Positions 1 through 5,275 of a stretch of 14,132 nt of DNA are shown piece after piece (positions within the stretch are counted from its first letter, which is position 1; every line of letters begins with the position of its first letter). The stretch lies in assembly GCA_023436525.1 (NCBI GenBank), contig JAEZIW010000056.1, forward strand, positions 1-14,132, given 5' to 3'. A model generated the notes under the pieces. The model worked only from the letters and a program-made list of their open reading frames with translations, had not been told where the DNA came from and did not search any database. A program made the position numbers and the translations under genes. The stretch is from Bacillota bacterium. GTDB taxonomy: Bacteria; Bacillota; Clostridia; Christensenellales; SZUA-584.

Positions 1-1
1 C

Positions 2-346
2 GAGAATACCGACTTAAGGCTCACCGACATCGTCGATATTCAATCTGAGCTGCTGCCGATTCAGCAAAACGTGCTGCTGCGCGCCATCAAAGAATGCGCC
101 ACCAACAGCTTAAAGCACGGGCACAGCTCCGAGGCCGATCTGCTGATTCAGGAGTTCAAGGGCACCGTGCGGCTCACCTTCAGCGATAACGGCGCGGGCA
201 CGGATGATGTTCATTTCGGTTTTGGGCTGACGGGCATGCGGGAGCGTGTGAAAAGCATCGGCGGAATGCTAAGTGTGAGCAGCGCGCCGGGCGAAGGTTT
301 TATTGTGCAAATCACGATACCCACAGGAGGAACGGCCAATGATTAA
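2..346 (+). CDS. Sensor histidine kinase, NarL/LiaS type (C-terminal part only)
   Basis: The reading frame is open from base 2, so the gene begins before the window and only its catalytic end is seen (about 114 residues). It shows the GHKL ATPase domain of a sensor kinase: an N-box (KECATNSLKHG), a G1 box (DNGAG) and a G2 box (GFGLTGMRERV), then the usual closing strands (GGMLSVSSAPGEGF). The form of the G2 box and the LuxR-type partner are typical of the HisKA_3 (NarX/LiaS/DesK) class. The kinase would phosphorylate the regulator encoded next. The two genes overlap by 8 bp (339-346), which implies translational coupling. The sensor, membrane and phospho-acceptor His regions lie outside the window, so the stimulus cannot be inferred. 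Confidence 0.93.
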   Translation, partial: ENTDLRLTDIVDIQSELLPIQQNVLLRAIKECATNSLKHGHSSEADLLIQEFKGTVRLTFSDNGAGTDDVHFGFGLTGMRERVKSIGGMLSVSSAPGEGFIVQITIPTGGTAND

Positions 347-968
347 AGTGCTGCTGGTGGACGATCAGACGATCATTCGTGACGGGCTGCGTGCGCTGCT
401 TAGCGTGCATGCCGATATTGAGGTGGTCGGCGAAGCAGCCAACGGTGCACAGGCGGTTGAGCTGGTGCGCACATTAAGACCTGATGTGGTGCTGACGGAT
501 GTTCGCATGCCGGAAATGGACGGCGTAGAGGCCACGCAGCGGATTAAAAAAGAGTTTGCGGAGACTGTGGTGATTGTGCTCACAACGTTTGACGACGATG
601 AATACATCATCAAAGCGATGACGTACGGCGCATCGGGCTATCTGCTCAAGGATATCGGTGCCGATAAGCTGGTAGAGGCCATTCACGACGGGCTGCGGGG
701 CAGCATCATACTGCCCGGGCGCGTGGCCGCCAAGATTACCTCAAGGCTGGTCAGCAAAGCGAGCGCCGATGTGGCACGCGGCGATTTCTCCGAGCGCGAG
801 ATAGACATTATTCGCTTGATGATGCAGGGAAAAGGCAATCGCGACATTGCCGAAACGCTTTATTTATCCACCGGAACGGTGAAGAATTATATCAGCCAGA
901 TTTATCTGAAGATCAACGTGAGTGACCGCGCCAACGCGGTGCTCGTTTTCAAACAGCTCGGGTTTTAG
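339..968 (+). CDS. Response regulator, NarL/LuxR family
   Basis: A 209-residue two-domain DNA-binding regulator. The receiver domain (about 1-120) has the acidic pair D8/D9, the phospho-acceptor D54 in VLTDVRMPEMDG, a Thr near 81 (VLTTFDDD) and the conserved Lys near 103 (GYLLKD). The C-terminal LuxR helix-turn-helix (about 148-208) reads FSEREIDIIRLMMQGKGNRDIA and then STGTVKNYISQIYLKI. I chose the ATG at 339 because a perfect AGGAGG lies at 325-330 and the receiver starts there; a TTG at 303 in the same frame would add 12 unrelated residues. It forms a kinase-regulator pair with the overlapping upstream gene. A transporter operon starts about 650 bp downstream, and NarL-type systems of the LiaRS kind often control such operons, so that is the likely target (inference). 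The stop codon is followed within 2 bp by a repeat array. Confidence 0.96.
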   Translation: MIKVLLVDDQTIIRDGLRALLSVHADIEVVGEAANGAQAVELVRTLRPDVVLTDVRMPEMDGVEATQRIKKEFAETVVIVLTTFDDDEYIIKAMTYGASGYLLKDIGADKLVEAIHDGLRGSIILPGRVAAKITSRLVSKASADVARGDFSEREIDIIRLMMQGKGNRDIAETLYLSTGTVKNYISQIYLKINVSDRANAVLVFKQLGF

Positions 969-969
969 T

Positions 970-1490
970 ACTCAACAGCGCATCGCGGCACGCGCCGCCA
1001 ACAGGACTTTTTTTTAAGATGAATGAGCGCCTCATTCCTCATAACATAAGAAAAGAGATACCTGTATCCCGAAAGGGATATACGCGTTCTCTTCAATGTA
1101 TACAAAAACTCAAGAGCGCATCGCGGCAAGCGCCGCCAACAGGGCTCTTTTTTAAAATGAATGAGCGCCTCATTCCTCATAACATAAGAAAAGAGATACC
1201 TGTATCCCGAAAGGGATATACGCGTTCCCTTCAATGTATACAGAAAACTCAAGAGCGCATCGCGGCAAGCGCCGCCAACAGGACTCTTTTTTTAGATTAA
1301 TGAGCGCCTCATCCCTCATTACATAAAAAAATAGAGATACCTGTATCCCGAAAGGGATATACGCGTTCTCTTCAATGTATACAAAAACTCAAGAGCGCAT
1401 CGCGGCAAGCGCCGCCAACAGGACTCTTTTTTTAAAATTAATGAGCGCCTTATTCCTCATAAAATAAGAAAAAAGAGATACCTGTATCCC
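970..1490 (+). repeat. Tandem array of a 138-140 bp structured repeat (3 full copies + 1 truncated)
   Basis: Copies begin (at ACTCAA) at 970, 1108, 1247 and 1387, a period of 138-140 bp; the fourth stops at 1490. Copies are near-identical apart from A-tract length and scattered substitutions. Each unit can fold into three hairpins, read on the + strand. (1) GCGGC-AAGC-GCCGC is enclosed by AAGAG/CTCTT and followed by a T-run, which looks terminator-like. (2) AATGAG-CGC-CTCATT. (3) TGTATCCC-GAAA-GGGATATA. Copy 1 lacks the outer AAGAG arm. Copy 4 ends just after the TGTATCCC arm, so hairpin 3 is lost. Short open frames run through the array on both strands, but they only translate the repeat and have no ribosome binding site, so I do not call genes. 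The same element occurs inverted at 10536-11200. Its function is unknown. Confidence 0.95.
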
Positions 1491-1494
1491 AAAC

Positions 1495-1516
1495 GATGCT
1501 GCAGAGCATCTTTTTT
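1495..1516 (+). terminator. Rho-independent terminator
   Basis: A perfect 6-bp stem, GATGCT/AGCATC, with a GCAG loop is followed directly by six T. It would end transcripts coming from the kinase-regulator pair through the repeat array. Its position, 527 bp after the regulator's stop with only repeat DNA between, suggests it was the original terminator of that operon before the array arose. Confidence 0.85.
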
Positions 1517-1526
1517 ATTCCAATAA

Positions 1527-1565
1527 CATGACCGCATTCATGACTGGGGTCACTTATCACATGAC
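1527..1565 (+). promoter_or_regulatory. Three CATGAC direct repeats, candidate operator
   Basis: CATGAC occurs at 1527-1532, 1539-1544 and 1560-1565, spaced 12 and 21 bp, about one and two helical turns. An inverted TGAC-TGGG-GTCA lies at 1541-1552. The cluster is just upstream of, and overlaps, the candidate promoter of the transporter operon. It could be the site of the response regulator encoded at 339-968. That is inference from position and spacing only. Confidence 0.35.
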
Positions 1566-1583
1566 CGGCCGGGCATCTATAGT
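1554..1583 (+). promoter_or_regulatory. Candidate sigma-A promoter for the YxlEFG-like operon
   Basis: TTATCA (1554-1559), an 18-bp spacer, and TATAGT (1578-1583), 30 bp before the start codon of the first gene. The -35 match is weak, as expected of an activated promoter. No better pair was seen between the terminator and the gene. Confidence 0.4.
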
Positions 1584-1613
1584 GAAACCATCAAAGGAAT
1601 GGAGGAAATAAAA

Positions 1614-1820
1614 ATGGATCTTTCGAACATGTCTAATTTTCTGCTGATGGTGCTGCCGCTGGCGGCGATACAGCTGGGCCTCGCGATATTCTGCATCGTA
1701 AAGATTTTCAAAGAAGGCGTTGCAAACCTGAACAGGCTGGCCTGGACGCTGATCTGTTTATTCGGCAGCCTGCTCGGCTCTATCGTGTTCCTGATTGTCG
1801 GAAGAAAGAAGGCGTACTAA
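1614..1820 (+). CDS. Small PLDc_N-domain membrane protein (YxlE-like)
   Basis: A 68-residue integral membrane protein with two hydrophobic helices (about residues 9-30 and 42-61), separated by a short polar stretch with the NRLAW motif and ending in VGRKKAY. The layout (LPL...QL...LNRLAW...GSIVFLIVGR) is that of the PLDc_N (phospholipase D-nuclease N-terminal) family, which despite its name has no catalytic residues when it stands alone. B. subtilis YxlE has this size and also precedes an ABC ATPase and permease. I chose the ATG at 1614 because GGAGG (1601-1605) sits 8 bp upstream; the ATG at 1599 lies before that site. Its stop codon abuts the ATPase start at 1821. It probably assists or modulates the transporter; the exact role is unknown in the family. 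Confidence 0.85.
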   Translation: MDLSNMSNFLLMVLPLAAIQLGLAIFCIVKIFKEGVANLNRLAWTLICLFGSLLGSIVFLIVGRKKAY

Positions 1821-2729
1821 ATGATTACCGTCACGAATCTGCAAAAAACATTTAAATCGTATCATGCGCTTAAGGGCATCAAGCTGAGCGTGAAGAAAGG
1901 CGAAATCTACGGGTTTATCGGGCAGAACGGCGCGGGAAAATCAACCACGATGAACATTCTGGCCGGCCTCTCCCGGCCCACAGCGGGCGACTGCATCGTG
2001 AACGGCATGGACGTGACAGCGATAGCGCACCCGAGCGATTTAAAAATCGGGTATCTGCCCGAAGACCCGAAGTTTTACCCATGGATGACAGCCTATGAAA
2101 CGCTTGACTATCTCGGGAACAGTCCGGCGCATAAGGTCAGCCGATCCGACATTGAGGGTATGCTCAAGTGGGTGGGGCTAACCGAAGCAGCACGCAGGCG
2201 CGTCGGCGGCTTTTCCCGTGGCATGAAGCAGCGGCTCGGCATCGGCGCGGCGTTAATCCACGATCCTGAGCTGGTGATACTCGACGAGCCATCTTCCGCG
2301 CTGGACCCCGAAGGCCGCAGCGATGTGCTGCGCTTGATTACTGATTTAAAGCAGAAGGGCAAAACTGTGTTCTTCTCGACGCACATATTAAGCGATGTGG
2401 AGCGCGTCTGTGATACCGTCGGCATCATCGCCTCGGGAAAAATGATCATGGAAAAACCGCTGGCCGAGATTGTGAAAGACAACATTGTACCGATCTACGA
2501 TGTAACGATTGACAAGCCCTTGAACACGCCGCTGCTGGAGCAGCTCAAAGCGGTTGAAGGCGTGCTGGCTGCCAAGCCCGACGGCGACAAGCTTTCGGTG
2601 ACACTCAAAAGTGCGGATTCAAGACGGCTGCTGCGTTTTTTTGCCGACAACGAGCTGTTTGTACGCGAATTTTCATTGAGGAAAAACGATTTGGAAGACA
2701 TATTCATTAAGGAGGTCAACGGGAAATGA
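1821..2729 (+). CDS. ABC transporter ATP-binding protein (YxlF-like)
   Basis: A 302-residue ATPase subunit. It has Walker A GQNGAGKST (34-42, Lys40), signature FSRGMKQ (131-137, the usual SGGMKQR-type variant of drug and antibiotic exporters), Walker B LVILDEP (151-157, catalytic Glu156), a D-loop (SALDPEG) and the switch His188 in FFSTHILSD. The position of the Q-loop carries Glu in GYLPED, which is common in the CcmA/DrrA branch. About 80 extra residues follow the core domain, as in YxlF and BcrA homologues. The gene starts on the base after the stop of the small membrane protein and overlaps the permease by 4 bp (ATGA), so the three are one coupled operon. It energises the permease encoded next. 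The substrate is unknown; export of a toxic peptide or drug, or a role in envelope stress, is the usual guess. Confidence 0.94.
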   Translation: MITVTNLQKTFKSYHALKGIKLSVKKGEIYGFIGQNGAGKSTTMNILAGLSRPTAGDCIVNGMDVTAIAHPSDLKIGYLPEDPKFYPWMTAYETLDYLGNSPAHKVSRSDIEGMLKWVGLTEAARRRVGGFSRGMKQRLGIGAALIHDPELVILDEPSSALDPEGRSDVLRLITDLKQKGKTVFFSTHILSDVERVCDTVGIIASGKMIMEKPLAEIVKDNIVPIYDVTIDKPLNTPLLEQLKAVEGVLAAKPDGDKLSVTLKSADSRRLLRFFADNELFVREFSLRKNDLEDIFIKEVNGK

Positions 2730-3496
2730 TGCAGAATATCAGAAAGGAAATCCGATTCGGATTTCGCAATTATCGGTTCTTGATTATTTTCATCGGGTTC
2801 ATGTTCTTCGCGTTGATGGACCCGGTGATGACGAAATTCATATTGCCGGAGATTATGAAGAGCCAGATGGGTCTGACGCCTGAGATGATGGCGCAGATGG
2901 TGGATACGACGCAGGCCGGCGTTATGCGGATGTACATGGGCGATGTGTTTGAGCTGATTACCATTGTGCTGGCCTTCTCGCTTTGCGGGTTGATGTCGCA
3001 GGAGATCAAAGAGAACACGCTGGTGCTGCCCATCTGTTCGGGCAAGCGTTTTGGCGGCATTGTCGGCGCGAAAACGCTAGTGTTTGCAGCGGCACTGATT
3101 CTGGCCCCAGTGCTGTCGGTGTTGGTCAACTACGTATACACCGGTGTGCTGTTCGCGTTTGACGTGTCCATCGGTACAGCGATTGACTCAGGATTGCTCA
3201 TCGGGCTTTATATGGTTTTCCTGCTCGCTATGATCGTTATGTGGGGAGCAATACTCAAAAAGCCGCTCGCAGCCGGATTTGTGACACTCGTTTGCGCGTA
3301 TGGGCTGCATTTTATAGGCGGCGCGCTTGGTATTCAAGCTTATCTGCCGTCCGCGCTGTTTGCGCAGGCACAGCTGCTGAGTGCGCCGTCTGATACGCTG
3401 TTGCAAACGCTCATCGTAACGCTGCTCGGTATACTGATGTTCATGGTCATCACACGTCTTCGGCTGAAAAAGCTGGAGTGGAACGAGAGACAGTGA
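2726..3496 (+). CDS. ABC-2 type permease (YxlG-like)
   Basis: A 256-residue membrane subunit with six predicted hydrophobic segments (about 17-33, 73-92, 114-141, 155-176, 180-202, 225-247). A cytoplasmic SQEIKENTLVLP element follows the second helix, a coupling-helix region typical of ABC-2 permeases. The ribosome site AAGGAGG (2709-2715) is 10 bp before the ATG at 2726; this ATG overlaps the ATPase stop. Size and order agree with YxlG as partner of the upstream ATPase, giving a likely 2+2 exporter. A strong terminator follows at 3524, closing the operon. Sequence alone does not reveal the substrate. Confidence 0.9.
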   Translation: MMQNIRKEIRFGFRNYRFLIIFIGFMFFALMDPVMTKFILPEIMKSQMGLTPEMMAQMVDTTQAGVMRMYMGDVFELITIVLAFSLCGLMSQEIKENTLVLPICSGKRFGGIVGAKTLVFAAALILAPVLSVLVNYVYTGVLFAFDVSIGTAIDSGLLIGLYMVFLLAMIVMWGAILKKPLAAGFVTLVCAYGLHFIGGALGIQAYLPSALFAQAQLLSAPSDTLLQTLIVTLLGILMFMVITRLRLKKLEWNERQ

Positions 3497-3523
3497 TTCA
3501 GCAAATGTGATTTCTAATAGCAG

Positions 3524-3550
3524 AGCCTTGACGTTTGTCGGGGCTTTTTT
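3524..3550 (+). terminator. Rho-independent terminator of the transporter operon
   Basis: A 9-bp stem, AGCCTTGAC/GTCGGGGCT, including two G-U pairs, with loop GTTT and a run of six T, lies 28 bp after the permease stop. Because of the G-U pairs it is effective only for + strand transcripts. Confidence 0.85.
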
Positions 3551-3594
3551 GGTTGCTTGATGACAATATGGTTTGTATTTGCCAAAGGAGTAAA

Positions 3595-3642
3595 ATGCGC
3601 ATGATAAATTGTACTTATTTATTCGGAAATCTGTTTAGATAA
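3595..3642 (+). CDS. Possible 15-codon leader ORF
   Basis: A perfect AAAGGAG (3584-3590) stands 4 bp before an ATG that opens 15 codons (MRMINCTYLFGNLFR) ending at TAA 3642, 65 bp before the CheY-CheX gene. The ribosome site is better than that of the larger gene downstream. It resembles no protein I know. It could be a regulatory leader, a translated microprotein or chance; no attenuator hairpin is evident after it. Confidence 0.25.
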   Translation: MRMINCTYLFGNLFR

Positions 3643-3707
3643 AGTCAATTGAGTCTATAAAAGTGTGTACATAATCAAAATTCACGAAAGGCAGGCGTCT
3701 TCGCTGT

Positions 3708-4571
3708 ATGGATGATATAAGAATCGTCATTGTTGATGACTCATCGTTTTCAATAGCTTTTATTAGGGATATTTTTGATAGAAATGGGCTCAAGGTGGTC
3801 GGTGAAGCCGGAACGTTGGAAGAGGTTAAGGAAGTTGTTAAAGCGCAAAAACCCACTTTGGTCACAATGGATATGACGCTGCCCGGTACAGACGGCCTTG
3901 AGTGCACACGTGCCATTCATGAGATTGACGAAAACATCAAAGTTATTGTCGTCAGTTCGATGATGGATGAAGAGATTGTTAAAGAGGCAAAGAAGAACAA
4001 GGTATCGGCCTATGTGCAAAAGCCGGTGGATGCGGACGAACTGATGACGACCATCAACAGGGTGATGGCATCGGAAGAGCTGTATAATTTCTTGCAGGCT
4101 GAATACTTTGCGGTTTTCAAAGAAGCGCTGATGGACAGCTTTAACCGAATGACGAAAACCGTCCCGGTGTTTGAAAAGGAATATGTATCAGCCAGCGAGT
4201 TTGAATCGCAGGGGATGACGGCGATTATTGGTATCATCGGCAAGTTCTCCGGGCGTATGCTGCTTGATTTGCCGCTGGCAACGGCGCAAAGCTTTTCGGC
4301 CGCCGTACTCAAAAGAGAGCCCAAGGGCAAGGATGAGGTGACCGCCGTACTCGGAGAATTCGCGAATATTATATCGGGCAATGCCTGCTCGCTGCTGAAC
4401 AGAAAGAACAAAGCGTTGGGGCTGCGTGTGGCGCCTCCGGCTATGCTGCGCGGAGACAGCGTTTTGATATCGGCACCTAATTTCACAACATCAAATGTGC
4501 TGACACAAACGGACTATGGCAAAGTGCTGCTGAGTGTCGGTTTTCAAAGGAGTGAGGAAAAGTGGACGTAA
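3708..4571 (+). CDS. CheY-like receiver fused to a CheX phosphatase domain
   Basis: A 287-residue fusion. The receiver (about 1-122) has D10/D11, phospho-acceptor D55 in TMDMTLPGTDG, Ser83/84 and Lys105 in YVQKPV. The C-terminal domain (about 130-285) resembles CheX/CheC: paired GMTAIIGIIGKFSGRMLLDLP strands, then a helix with the catalytic pair E217-x-x-N220 in GEFANIISGNA. CheX and CheC dephosphorylate CheY-P, so this protein may carry both a phosphorylation site and its own phosphatase. It lacks a DNA-binding domain and would act by protein contact. The ATG at 3708 has only a weak upstream site (GGCAGG, 3690-3695). The gene overlaps the next by 10 bp. I saw no confident promoter in 3551-3707; TTGAGT at 3649 with CATAAT at 3670 (15-bp gap) is the best candidate. 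Confidence 0.9.
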   Translation: MDDIRIVIVDDSSFSIAFIRDIFDRNGLKVVGEAGTLEEVKEVVKAQKPTLVTMDMTLPGTDGLECTRAIHEIDENIKVIVVSSMMDEEIVKEAKKNKVSAYVQKPVDADELMTTINRVMASEELYNFLQAEYFAVFKEALMDSFNRMTKTVPVFEKEYVSASEFESQGMTAIIGIIGKFSGRMLLDLPLATAQSFSAAVLKREPKGKDEVTAVLGEFANIISGNACSLLNRKNKALGLRVAPPAMLRGDSVLISAPNFTTSNVLTQTDYGKVLLSVGFQRSEEKWT

Positions 4572-5023
4572 AATATGTTAATCCGTTTTTGGAGTCCTTT
4601 ATCTCCGTGATGCCTCAACTTGGGTACACAAACGTTCAAAAAGGGAATTTGAGCGTGAAGGAGCAGGAGCTGACGAATACCGGAGTCAGTATTATCATCG
4701 GCATTGTCGGCAAGATGAGGGGCAACGTTGTTTACAATCTCAATACCCAAAGCGCAATCAATATCGCATCGACCATGATGATGGGTATGCCCATCGAGGA
4801 ACTGGATGACATGTCGAAAAGCGCGCTGTCGGAGCTTGCCAATATGCTGACAGCCAGTGCGGCAACGGGTTTTTACGACCTTGGGCTGCCCATAGATATC
4901 TCCACGCCCACCTTGCTGCAGGGTGAAAACATCTCGATTAAGATGAGCTCAAATCAGGTGCTGTGCATGGAGCTGATGGCGGATGATAATGTTATTGAAG
5001 TGAATGTGGCGTTTGAAAACTAA
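4562..5023 (+). CDS. CheX-type chemotaxis phosphatase
   Basis: A 153-residue stand-alone CheX-like protein. It has the family pattern of a GVSIIIGIVGKMRGNVVYNL sheet, a following helix (SAINIASTMMMGM) and the catalytic helix SELANMLTASAA, where E91 and N94 form the ExxN site that attacks phospho-CheY. Start is GTG at 4562, with AAGGAG at 4547-4552; the 10-bp overlap with the CheY-CheX gene implies coupled, matched production. The natural substrate is probably the receiver just upstream. It could form a heterodimer with the CheX domain of the fusion, since CheX of Thermotoga is a dimer (inference). No kinase, receptor or flagellar gene is visible in the window. A perfect terminator follows at 5045. 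Confidence 0.9.
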   Translation: MDVKYVNPFLESFISVMPQLGYTNVQKGNLSVKEQELTNTGVSIIIGIVGKMRGNVVYNLNTQSAINIASTMMMGMPIEELDDMSKSALSELANMLTASAATGFYDLGLPIDISTPTLLQGENISIKMSSNQVLCMELMADDNVIEVNVAFEN

Positions 5024-5044
5024 GAGGATATATGTGTTCTTTCT

Positions 5045-5073
5045 AAGGCTCCGGCAAATGCCGGAGCCTTTTT
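5045..5073 (+). terminator. Rho-independent terminator after the CheX gene
   Basis: A perfect 11-bp stem, AAGGCTCCGGC/GCCGGAGCCTT, with loop AAAT, then a T-run to 5073, 21 bp after the CheX stop codon. One of the clearest terminators in the window. Confidence 0.95.
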
Positions 5074-5146
5074 GTATAGTCAGTCTTGAGTGTAAATATT
5101 GTCACGCTGAAAGTGGTTTTTGTTTATATTCGTACCATTAAATTCA

Positions 5147-5176
5147 TTAACGAAGAATAGTATTAATTTAACGAAG
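5147..5176 (+). repeat. Pair of TTAACGAAG direct repeats, 21-bp period
   Basis: TTAACGAAG occurs at 5147-5155 and 5168-5176, two helical turns apart, in the 200-bp AT-rich region before the glycosyltransferase gene and about 45-70 bp upstream of its candidate promoter. This is a plausible activator site, though only two 9-bp copies are present and chance is not excluded. Confidence 0.3.
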
Positions 5177-5218
5177 TTGATAAATATCGGCGAATTCTCA
5201 TACCTGATCCATTGCCCT

Positions 5219-5246
5219 TTGAGACAGAGCCATTTATATTTATAAA
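5219..5246 (+). promoter_or_regulatory. Candidate sigma-A promoter of the glycosyltransferase gene
   Basis: TTGAGA (5219-5224), a 16-bp spacer and TATAAA (5241-5246), each five of six bases from consensus. The predicted start near 5253 leaves a leader of about 23 bases. The -10 lies in a perfect palindrome, TTTATA-TT-TATAAA (5233-5246). Confidence 0.55.
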
Positions 5247-5264
5247 CATAATAACAATATTATG
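5247..5264 (+). promoter_or_regulatory. 18-bp perfect inverted repeat between -10 and RBS
   Basis: CATAATA-ACAA-TATTATG, perfectly symmetric, begins on the base after the candidate -10 and ends at the GGGGGAAG ribosome site (5264-5271). Position suits a repressor operator or a weak 5' hairpin next to the RBS. AT-rich sequence makes chance symmetry more likely. Confidence 0.35.
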
Positions 5265-5275
5265 GGGGAAGCGTT

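Noticed and set aside
965..1300. Open frames on both strands across the repeat array (about 93-95 codons)
   Set aside because: They translate the repeat itself, including its hairpins, show internal duplication of the same peptide, and lack a ribosome binding site. Frame openness comes from repetition with near multiple-of-three periods.
970..1490. CRISPR array
   Set aside because: The period of 138-140 bp is too long, there are no distinct unique spacers between short repeats, and no cas genes lie nearby.
970..1490. Integron attC array or insertion sequence ends
   Set aside because: No gene cassettes, integrase or transposase in the window, and the hairpins do not show attC core sites.
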